Of a DNA stretch of 11,896 nt, positions 1 through 5,454 are shown in pieces. Each line of letters starts with the position of its first letter. Position 1 is the stretch's first letter. This stretch comes from GCA-020344555 sp964405925 (GTDB lineage Bacteria; Planctomycetota; Phycisphaerae; UBA1845). The notes beneath the pieces are model-generated. The model was given only the letters and a program-made list of their open reading frames with translations. It ran no database searches and was not told the DNA's origin. The position numbers and the translations under genes are program-made. The stretch lies in NCBI GenBank assembly GCA_964405925.1, contig CAYOQG010000180.1, positions 1-11,896 on the forward strand. Reading direction: 5' to 3'.

Positions 1-1614
1 GAGCCCGACCGAGAGGTCTATCTTCGGGTCGCTGGGACGCTGCTGCCACGCTGGGTACGAATCACCAGGCCCACACCATGGCTGGCGAGTGCAAGTTGGA
101 CGAAATCCGGCGAGGCGTGTGAGCCCACGGTGTTGTGCCGCCGTCAAGCTGCAACGCTGGCCATCGCCATCTTGTGCGAGCTTGAACCACGCAGAACGGA
201 TCGCGCGTACCTTCGTGAGGTCGTACGGACCTCGCTGATCCACTGGCAGCTTGCTCTACGCGGAGACGGGCGTCCTGTCCATCGGCGATCACGGCGTGAG
301 CCCTTGCATGGCCCCATTTTCGCGAGTGTCGTGCAGCTACTGTGCGAGAGCAGCGGATTCCAGAACGCATCGCTTCTCAGTGATATTCAGTGCCATATCG
401 ACTGGCTCATTCGCCGTCCGCCGGCTGCGCCGTGGATCGAGGCTGCCACGATCTGCGGGATGGCCGATGCTGCTGTCCTGCTTCGAGACAAGAGGTTGCT
501 GGGTCTGGCACGCCGGCGGCTTGAGGCATTGCTACTGCGCCAAGACATAGAGGGTTGGTTTCCCGAGCTCGGAGGTGTAGACATCGAGTGTCTTTCCCTC
601 ACCGTTGACGCCCTCGCCCGCCTCGGGACTCAATACAGTTTCAATGAGGTCGATGGGCCGCTCGCTCGAGCCCTGCGATTCCTCGTCCATTTTGTCCATC
701 CCGATGGGAGTGCTGATGGGTGCTACGGTACGCGGGGCACAAGTTTCCTGACGCCCCACGGGGTTGAGCTGCTGGCGTCAAGGCTCCCCGAGGCGGCCAA
801 CTTGGCCCATGCGTGCCGGCAACAATGTGGGCGGCTTGCGGCCAAGCAGCTCGCTGGTCTGTCGGATGATGTCGCTGCGCTATGGGGTAGTAGTGTCATG
901 CTTGCTGCAGCCACTGCTCAAGCAAGTTTGCCGAACCGTAGCAGCTTTCCGTGCGATACAACGGGACACCATCGGTTTGTTCGCGCCGGCATCTCCATTT
1001 TTGCCACCAAAGGCTACTACGCCGTGGTCAACCAGCAAAAAGGCGGAGCCGTGCGGGTGACCTGGAGAAACGGCGCCCCCAGTTTGAACGACAGCGGTGT
1101 CACTATTGTGTCTTCTCGGTGGATTCGGACAAGCGCCTATCATGGCACATGCACAGAACAGCACGTGACCGGATCGTCGGTGACGTGCACCAACAAGCTG
1201 CGTCGGGCCGGGCTGCGGTGGAGGCCCGTTTCGCATTGGTGGCTGCGTCTGACGGCCAAAATCGGGCGTCGGTGGCGAAACAGACCAAGCGTGCGGGCAC
1301 AGACACCTGACATCGCGGAGCCCCGAGACCGTCGGCCGCTGCCGCACGATTCCCACCGGCGGAAGATTGCGTTCGGCGAGGACTCGATCGAGATCCGCGA
1401 CGAGATTCGCTGCCGACGGCGTTACGAGGCGGTCATCTTCCACTCTCAATGGAGCGGCCTTGACGAGCCGATACGGGGAGGGCTTGGAACAGACGACTTG
1501 GGCGATTGCCCTGCACTCGCCGAGCGGGCCCGGGACGCCTGCATCACCCGCCGTTTCGTGAAAGGGCGGTTGGTCGACCAACGAGCCGATCGTCGTCCGG
1601 CAACGGACAGATGA
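1..1614 (+). CDS. Heparinase-like (alpha-toroid) protein, polysaccharide-associated, 5'-truncated by window edge
   Basis: The frame is open from base 1 to a TGA at 1612-1614 (537 codons). The gene therefore probably starts upstream, although a GTG at 130 could serve as a start. The first half is rich in helical repeats of the alpha/alpha-toroid kind. It contains GWFPELGGVDIECLSLTVDA and, further on, a 'GCYGTRG..FLTPHG.ELLA' stretch, both of which I associate with heparinase II/III-like hypothetical proteins from exopolysaccharide clusters. The second half has beta-type segments (YYAVVNQQKGGAVRV, then KIAFGEDSIEIRDEI) resembling the beta-sandwich of polysaccharide lyases. The likely role is binding or cleaving an acidic exopolysaccharide, but no catalytic residues can be assigned. 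After DEI (about base 1410) the protein turns arginine-rich and loses family character, so a frameshifted 3' end is possible. The family assignment is from memory of motifs; that the stretch is coding is more certain than its function. Confidence 0.68.
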   Translation, partial: EPDREVYLRVAGTLLPRWVRITRPTPWLASASWTKSGEACEPTVLCRRQAATLAIAILCELEPRRTDRAYLREVVRTSLIHWQLALRGDGRPVHRRSRREPLHGPIFASVVQLLCESSGFQNASLLSDIQCHIDWLIRRPPAAPWIEAATICGMADAAVLLRDKRLLGLARRRLEALLLRQDIEGWFPELGGVDIECLSLTVDALARLGTQYSFNEVDGPLARALRFLVHFVHPDGSADGCYGTRGTSFLTPHGVELLASRLPEAANLAHACRQQCGRLAAKQLAGLSDDVAALWGSSVMLAAATAQASLPNRSSFPCDTTGHHRFVRAGISIFATKGYYAVVNQQKGGAVRVTWRNGAPSLNDSGVTIVSSRWIRTSAYHGTCTEQHVTGSSVTCTNKLRRAGLRWRPVSHWWLRLTAKIGRRWRNRPSVRAQTPDIAEPRDRRPLPHDSHRRKIAFGEDSIEIRDEIRCRRRYEAVIFHSQWSGLDEPIRGGLGTDDLGDCPALAERARDACITRRFVKGRLVDQRADRRPATDR

Positions 1615-1907
1615 GTCGCCACCGCCTGGCACGGCCGGCGATTCGCAGTCGACCGACGATCGAGACACACCCCAAGATCAGATACCGCCATTGCCAAGAG
1701 TTCTTTCCGCCTCCGCAGCAGCCGCGCTCAGATCTTATAGGACCTACGAGCTTCAGGGGTCCTCGCCCGAAATGATCCTCATGCCGACGGTCCGGGCATG
1801 CCCGCGAATCGCGCATTTCACTCATCATGGGACAGGCGACCCTTCGCGTGTCCCCAGTTTCCCCCTGGCGGGTGGCTGTCTTTTTCTGCAAGAATTTCGG
1901 AACCGAC
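1615..1907. other. Non-coding gap before the tetR promoter
   Basis: I see no convincing gene in this stretch. It contains a perfect 12-bp palindrome, CGGGCATGCCCG, at 1793-1804. There is also a weak CCAG/CTGG stem at about 1854-1868 followed 10 bases later by a short T-run (TTTTTCT), which may help end transcription from the upstream gene. Overlapping open frames here lack start signals and protein-like composition. Confidence 0.5.
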
Positions 1908-1936
1908 TTGACAGGGCGGGGTTTGTGGTTCATTAT
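1908..1936 (+). promoter_or_regulatory. Sigma-70-type promoter of tetR
   Basis: A perfect -35 TTGACA lies at 1908-1913. It is followed by a 17-bp spacer and a -10 element CATTAT at 1931-1936 (4 of 6 matches to TATAAT). The dyad operator begins at the very next base, so a bound repressor would cover the transcription start. The tetR start codon lies 49 bases downstream of the -10. Confidence 0.72.
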
Positions 1937-1952
1937 GTAAGTATACACTTAC
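1937..1952. promoter_or_regulatory. TetR operator O1 (autoregulatory dyad)
   Basis: GTAAGTATACACTTAC is a 16-bp dyad with 6-base arms GTAAGT/ACTTAC around a 4-base centre. It abuts the -10 of the tetR promoter. Its reverse complement matches the second site at 2606-2621 at 15 of 16 positions. The size and position are typical of a TetR-family operator used for autorepression. That TetR binds it is inferred from position and repetition. Confidence 0.8.
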
Positions 1953-1985
1953 AGCAGCTTAGGCGTTGTAGGGGCAAAGCACGCG

Positions 1986-2582
1986 ATGGCTCGACCGAAT
2001 CGGACAGATCAGCGACGCAAGGAACTGCTGCCCATCATGGCCAAGGCCTTCGCCGAGCTCGGGTACCGGCGGGCGACGACGGCTGAGCTGGCCCGACGGT
2101 GCCGGGTGCGCGAGAACATCCTCTACCGTCTCTGGTCCGACAAGAAAGCCATGTTCATCGCCTCGATCGGCTACGTCTATGAGCAGGCGGCGCAGAGCTG
2201 GCAGCGGATCCTCCGTGAGGGTGAGGGCGAGATGCCTTCGGCCGAGCGGCTCCTGAATCACGAGGCACGACACTATGGTGAGTCGGGTCTGCATCGAATC
2301 ATTCATGCCGGCTTGAGTGAAACGGACGACCCTGATGTCCGTCGGGCGCTGCGGAACATGTATGAGCGCTTTCAGCGGTTCATTCACCGGCAGATCACCG
2401 ACCATCGTGACGGCCGCCTAAAAAAAAGTGTCAGCCCGGACGCAGTGGTCAGTGCGTGGGCGATAGTCGGTCTGGGCAACGTGGCCAACATCAGTCGCGA
2501 GCTTGGACTGTTGACCGATCGGCAGCGCAAACGTCTGATCGCCGAAGCGGGCCGATTGTTGTTGGACGGAGAGGGCCCATAA
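1986..2582 (+). CDS. TetR/AcrR-family transcriptional repressor
   Basis: A 198-residue protein, the usual TetR-family length. Residues 10-57 form the N-terminal DNA-binding domain: an amphipathic helix (LLPIMAKAFAELGYRRAT), then the helix-turn-helix at about 31-50 (TTAELARRC..RENILYRLW) and the helix-4 start SDKKAMF. The rest is a helical ligand-binding and dimerisation domain with no recognisable effector. The ATG at 1986 is preceded by AGGGG at 1970-1974, a weak and somewhat distant ribosome site. The gene lies between two near-identical operators, so it probably represses both itself and the downstream peptide/lipoprotein unit. A run of eight A residues (2420-2427) sits in the ligand domain at codons 145-148. 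The stop codon lies inside the loop of a terminator stem. The family is certain; ligand and targets are inferred. Confidence 0.93.
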   Translation: MARPNRTDQRRKELLPIMAKAFAELGYRRATTAELARRCRVRENILYRLWSDKKAMFIASIGYVYEQAAQSWQRILREGEGEMPSAERLLNHEARHYGESGLHRIIHAGLSETDDPDVRRALRNMYERFQRFIHRQITDHRDGRLKKSVSPDAVVSAWAIVGLGNVANISRELGLLTDRQRKRLIAEAGRLLLDGEGP

Positions 2583-2592
2583 GGGTCTTTTT
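2572..2592 (+). terminator. Intrinsic terminator overlapping the tetR stop codon
   Basis: AGGGCCC (2572-2578) can pair with GGGTCTT (2583-2589), including two G-U pairs, across a 4-base ATAA loop that carries the TAA stop codon. Five T residues follow at 2588-2592 and more T-rich sequence after them. This is the only hairpin in the window with a proper U-tract. It would separate the tetR transcript from the next unit. Confidence 0.6.
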
Positions 2593-2618
2593 GTTTCGCT
2601 CAATTGTAAGCGTATACT
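2591..2618 (+). promoter_or_regulatory. Promoter of the small-peptide/lipoprotein unit
   Basis: The -10 TATACT (2613-2618, 5 of 6 matches) lies inside the second operator. The best -35 is TTGTTT (2591-2596), with a 16-bp spacer, and it overlaps the T-tract of the tetR terminator. A repressor on the operator would block polymerase directly at the -10. Confidence 0.55.
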
Positions 2619-2621
2619 TAC
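2606..2621. promoter_or_regulatory. TetR operator O2
   Basis: GTAAGCGTATACTTAC is the inverted equivalent of O1 with a single difference at position 6. The two together give a dyad consensus GTAAGYRTAYACTTAC. It lies 39 bases upstream of the GTG of the small membrane peptide and covers its -10, which marks that transcription unit as the main target of the repressor. Confidence 0.8.
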
Positions 2622-2659
2622 ACATTTGGCAAACGGCACAGTTCAAAAGGAGAGAAATC

Positions 2660-2767
2660 GTGGACGACCAACACTTCGTTCGAGCGATGTTTGTGGGGGT
2701 GCTGCTGGCCCTGGCGACGTCGTTGATTACGGTGGTTCCGTTTCTGCTGAGGCTTGGTTGTGTGTAA
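2660..2767 (+). CDS. 35-residue single-span membrane peptide
   Basis: This short gene starts with GTG at 2660, after a strong ribosome site (AAGGAG, 2647-2652) spaced 7 bases from the start, and ends with TAA. The product begins with a polar, acidic head (MDDQHFVR). One hydrophobic segment follows at about residues 9-30 (AMFVGVLLALATSLITVVPF, then LL), and the end is RLGCV with a single cysteine. It resembles in form the small single-span proteins that modulate membrane complexes, but I recognise no family. It is the first gene behind operator O2 and is followed 78 bases later by the lipoprotein gene, so joint induction is likely. The frame is also open upstream into tetR, but the ribosome site and operator favour this independent start. 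The function is unknown. Confidence 0.62.
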   Translation: MDDQHFVRAMFVGVLLALATSLITVVPFLLRLGCV

Positions 2768-2797
2768 GGAGCCAGAGTGCATTCATTTACGTGTATT

Positions 2798-2813
2798 GTA
2801 AGCATCTACGCAC
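2798..2813. promoter_or_regulatory. Degenerate third operator-like copy (O3)
   Basis: GTAAGCATCTACGCAC matches O2 at 12 of 16 positions; the left arm (GTAAGC) is exact and the right arm is degraded. The flanks also agree with O2 (preceding ATTGTAAGC, following ACA). It lies 32 bases upstream of the lipoprotein start. It may be a weaker secondary site or a duplicated remnant. Confidence 0.35.
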
Positions 2814-2845
2814 AGAATGGGTTATATGTGTTAGGAGATACGACG

Positions 2846-3421
2846 ATGATCGAATTCCCTCTGAGCAGAGAAGTCGGGGCGTTGGGAGTCGCCATGGGGT
2901 TGCTGTGTCTCACTGGCTGCGGACCCGTAGATTCGGCGGCCAAGGAGGTGTTTTTGAGCCGCGTAGGGAACACCTCGATCACCGTATTCCCGGCGTTTGT
3001 TCGCAAAGGTCAGGAGAGGTCTTACAATGCAAAGGCCGCGGTCACAATCGGGGAGTTCTTGACAGGGAAGAGCCTGGCGGAGGTCGAGCTTTCCGATGTG
3101 GAAGTGCCGATTACCGGGTCGTGGCGACACGACCAGGCTAAAATGCTTCGGGAGAGCGCGGAGGATTTCGCCGCGTATCTGAAGGAACACCCGGTTAAGA
3201 CCGAGTACGCGCTTTTGCCGGAGTACTTGCTACTTCGGTCCTCCGTCGGTGGTATCCACTGCTACGTCGTCGATGCCGAGAACCGCGTGGCGTTTGTGGT
3301 CCTGCTGAACTCACATTGGGACACCTTCCGCAAGATGAATCCCAAGACCGTCGACGACTGCACCGCTGTTCTGATCGAGACGTTGCGAGAGGAGCTTGGG
3401 CCCGAGGAGTCCGGCGGGTAG
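2846..3421 (+). CDS. Uncharacterised lipoprotein, TetR-module member
   Basis: The ATG at 2846 follows AGGAGA (2833-2838) at a 7-base spacing, giving 191 residues. A GTG at 2777 would put extra sequence before the signal peptide and overlap the O3 site, so I reject it. Residues 1-25 form a lipoprotein signal ending in the lipobox L-T-G-C, with Cys25 as the lipidated residue. The mature part is mixed alpha/beta. It contains VFPAFVRKGQERSYN and, near the end, YVVDAENRVAFVVLLNSHW followed by a P-K-T-x-x-D-C motif. These look like a conserved domain I vaguely associate with planctomycete hypothetical proteins, but I cannot name it. Being lipid-anchored and behind the same operator as the small membrane peptide suggests an envelope role. 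The reaction or partner is unknown. Confidence 0.85.
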   Translation: MIEFPLSREVGALGVAMGLLCLTGCGPVDSAAKEVFLSRVGNTSITVFPAFVRKGQERSYNAKAAVTIGEFLTGKSLAEVELSDVEVPITGSWRHDQAKMLRESAEDFAAYLKEHPVKTEYALLPEYLLLRSSVGGIHCYVVDAENRVAFVVLLNSHWDTFRKMNPKTVDDCTAVLIETLREELGPEESGG

Positions 3422-3428
3422 CTGCTTG

Positions 3429-3463
3429 GGCAGGTCGATCCGGCGGAGGCGGAGAGACCTGCC
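3429..3463. terminator. GC-rich stem-loop between convergent genes
   Basis: Perfect 8-bp arms GGCAGGTC (3429-3436) and GACCTGCC (3456-3463) enclose a 19-base loop. The first arm starts 7 bases after the lipoprotein stop and the element lies between two convergent genes, so it could end transcription in both directions. It has no U-tract on either strand, so the terminator call is tentative. Confidence 0.35.
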
Positions 3464-3537
3464 GCGACCACAATGCACAAGTTCCGGCGGATGTCGCCGG
3501 CTACACCTTTCGTACCGGGGTTGCGACTGTCTCGACG

Positions 3538-3681
3538 TCACGGTCGGCCAGGCTCGTCGTCCTTGAGGTACATGACGTACAGCGGACGCAACGCGCAGAT
3601 CACGACGAATGCGACAAACCACCAGACACTCAGACTGATGATCTGAGGGAACAGCTTGACGAGGATCAGGACGAAGGCCAT
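3538..3681 (-). CDS. Small membrane protein of 47 residues (minus strand)
   Basis: The minus-strand frame from ATG at 3681 down to TGA at 3538 encodes 47 residues. They are strongly hydrophobic from residue 2 to about 39, with a lysine and a proline near residues 9-12 splitting it into one long or two short spans, and the tail is charged (KDDEPGRP). Third codon positions are mostly G or C (roughly 80% by eye), as in the other genes here, which supports real coding. No clear ribosome site precedes the ATG. A GTG at 3753 in the same frame would give 71 residues with a basic head. It converges on the lipoprotein gene and diverges from the MFS gene. I recognise no family; it could be a chance open frame, but its composition argues otherwise. 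Confidence 0.42.
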   Translation of the reverse strand: MAFVLILVKLFPQIISLSVWWFVAFVVICALRPLYVMYLKDDEPGRP

Positions 3682-3795
3682 GGCCGGTTTACCCGGACTG
3701 CACAATCGTTTCAGGGGGGGTTCCAACTGCTTGCCACGATGGCTGCGCCTCACTACGTTGGCTGCTTGAGCTGGTTCATTCGAAAGGTGTAGCCG

Positions 3796-5160
3796 TTGGA
3801 TCTGTTACGTGTGTACACGGTGCCGTTTCTGGCGCGGCGCAACTATTACTACGAGTTCAAACAGATCGTTCCCTGGAGCGTGGTCGCCGGCCTTGTGGAG
3901 GGCCAATTCGCCAGCGTTGTCGTTTCAAAGACGTTCAATGGTAGCCCGCTGGAGATCGCGATCGCTGCCTCGACACCTGTGGCCGCCATGATGTCGAGCC
4001 TCATTTGGGGGATGCTGTGCATCGGTCGCCCCAAGATTCGGTTACTGACGGTGTTCTCCACCGGTGTCGTCCTTTGCGTGGGAGCCGTCGGTGCAATACC
4101 GGCGTCTCCGCTCGGTGGGGTGTGGTTCATTGCCCAGATGGCGGCGGCGCAGGTCCTTCTTTCGGGAGCGGTTACGACTCGCTCGGCCGTGTGGAAGTCC
4201 AACTATCCACATGCCGTCCGGGGTCGGATCGCCGCCCGTTTGCAGGCAGTCAGAATCCTGCTTGGCAGTGCGACTGTGCTCTTGGCAGCCAGGGTCTGCG
4301 ACCTTGATCCGACGAGCTACCGATACCTGTTCCCAGTTGCAGCGATCGCGGGGGTGGTCGCCATCGGGCTCTTGCCTCGCATTCACATCCGCGGAGAGCG
4401 CAATGAACTGCGTCGGCATCGAAGCCCCTGCGCCGATGGTGACCTTCGTGCGGATCTTGCGGAACCGTTCACCCTGACCGCTCTGTTGTCACCGGGGCAC
4501 GTCTTTCGCCGGATGTACCGAGTCCTTCGGGATGACCGTCGCTTCGCCCAGTATTGCATTGCTCAACTCATGACCGGGATTGCGAACTTGATGACCATCG
4601 CGATCGTGGTGGCGATTGTGACGCAGGATCTTCAGCTCGGCGAGGGATGGGGTTTCTGGATCAGTGCCGGACTGATTGAGACGATCCCGAGACTGGTCAT
4701 GCTCGGCAGCATTGGTCGTTGGGCCCACCTCTTCGATCGAGTGGGTGTCGTTCGATTCCGCGTGGTCAACGTGATTTGCTGGAACGTGTCGCTCGCTTTC
4801 GGATTGGCTGCCACACTTGTGACTCTTTCCTCGGACCGCTTCGGTGGTTCGTTCTTGCCGTTGGCTGTCGCTCTGTTTGTGCTTCGTGCTGTCTTCTATG
4901 GCCTTGGACGGGGAGGTGGTGCACTGGCGTGGTATCTCGGTCATCTGCACTTTGCAAGAGGCGAGGAAGCTGAGCTTTATATGGGCATCCATGTGTCGCT
5001 GACGGGTCTGCGAGGGCTGATTGCGCCGCTTGTGGGGATGTGGTTGTATCAGATCATAGGCTGGTCTGTCTGGTTGATTGCGTTGGCGTTCTCGTTGACC
5101 AGCTTGTGGATGTTTTCATGGATGGCCCGGCGCGAGAAACGCGAGGGCCCGCCGACATGA
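3796..5160 (+). CDS. MFS-like transporter, 12 predicted membrane spans
   Basis: The start is probably TTG at 3796: AAAGG (3783-3787) sits 8 bases upstream and an in-frame TAG lies at 3790. A GTG at 3811 is the alternative. The 454-residue product has about six hydrophobic spans in residues 23-190. A charged cytoplasmic loop follows (about 191-250, starting RIHIRGERNELRRHR), then about six more spans to residue 446 and a basic tail ending EKREGPPT. This 6-loop-6 layout is that of the major facilitator superfamily. Conserved-looking features are NYYYEFKQ before span 1, GLVEGQFAS in span 1, and a glycine-rich GLGRGGGALAWYLGHLHF near span 10. No substrate can be named and the classical MFS motif A is not obvious. 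No copy of the TetR operator lies upstream, so it is probably not part of that module. Confidence 0.82.
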   Translation: MDLLRVYTVPFLARRNYYYEFKQIVPWSVVAGLVEGQFASVVVSKTFNGSPLEIAIAASTPVAAMMSSLIWGMLCIGRPKIRLLTVFSTGVVLCVGAVGAIPASPLGGVWFIAQMAAAQVLLSGAVTTRSAVWKSNYPHAVRGRIAARLQAVRILLGSATVLLAARVCDLDPTSYRYLFPVAAIAGVVAIGLLPRIHIRGERNELRRHRSPCADGDLRADLAEPFTLTALLSPGHVFRRMYRVLRDDRRFAQYCIAQLMTGIANLMTIAIVVAIVTQDLQLGEGWGFWISAGLIETIPRLVMLGSIGRWAHLFDRVGVVRFRVVNVICWNVSLAFGLAATLVTLSSDRFGGSFLPLAVALFVLRAVFYGLGRGGGALAWYLGHLHFARGEEAELYMGIHVSLTGLRGLIAPLVGMWLYQIIGWSVWLIALAFSLTSLWMFSWMARREKREGPPT

Positions 5161-5165
5161 CCACA

Positions 5166-5180
5166 GCCCGCCAGTCGGGC
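5166..5180 (+). terminator. Short stem-loop after the MFS gene
   Basis: GCCCG (5166-5170) and CGGGC (5176-5180) form a 5-bp GC stem with a 5-base loop, starting 6 bases after the MFS stop codon. There is no U-tract. The position favours a role at the 3' end of the transcript. Confidence 0.3.
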
Positions 5181-5346
5181 CATACGGTGCATAACCTCGG
5201 TCGGCGCAAGGTGTGGCGACGCCTCCTTACCGGCTCTCAACCAGAATGCCCGACCGCACGCCGCAACCTTCCCGCCCCTGGCTCCTCCGCACCAGAAAGA
5301 GCCACGCGGGCTATACGAGTCCGCGGCCAGGCGCTGGTTCGCACGT

Positions 5347-5386
5347 ACCGCACCGTTCCCTTGGCGGATAGACTAAACGGTGCGGT
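5347..5386. repeat. 11-bp perfect inverted repeat upstream of the GT-C-like gene
   Basis: ACCGCACCGTT (5347-5357) and AACGGTGCGGT (5376-5386) are perfect inverted copies separated by 18 bases. The centres of the arms are 29 bp apart, just under three helical turns. It lies 69 bases before the start codon of the next gene, in an otherwise featureless 294-base gap (5161-5454). It may be an operator pair for that gene or a transcript stem-loop. Confidence 0.45.
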
Positions 5387-5454
5387 GTGGTGCGATGCGA
5401 TGGCAGGATTGGCGTGGGTCCTGCCGTGACGGTCAGGATTCTCGAGGGAGGTAG

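Noticed and set aside
880..1668. Minus-strand 262-codon open frame opposite the heparinase-like gene
   Set aside because: Low-complexity Pro/Arg-rich product without domains or start signal, antisense to a frame with recognisable family motifs; typical of GC-rich shadow frames.
1793..1804. 12-bp palindrome CGGGCATGCCCG as an operator
   Set aside because: It is perfect but short, single-copy and about 100 bases upstream of the tetR -35; noted only as a sequence feature.
2777..2845. Upstream GTG start for the lipoprotein
   Set aside because: It would put 23 residues before the signal peptide, lacks a well-spaced ribosome site compared with ATG 2846, and overlaps the O3 operator-like site.
3316..3792. 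Plus-strand 158-codon open frame between the lipoprotein and MFS genes
   Set aside because: Its beginning overlaps the end of the lipoprotein gene in another frame, the product is low-complexity and polar, and the minus strand has much better coding character at 3538-3681.
3811..3818. GTGTACAC palindrome at the start of the MFS gene as a further operator
   Set aside because: Only 8 bp, inside the coding region, and unlike the GTAAGYRTAYACTTAC sites.
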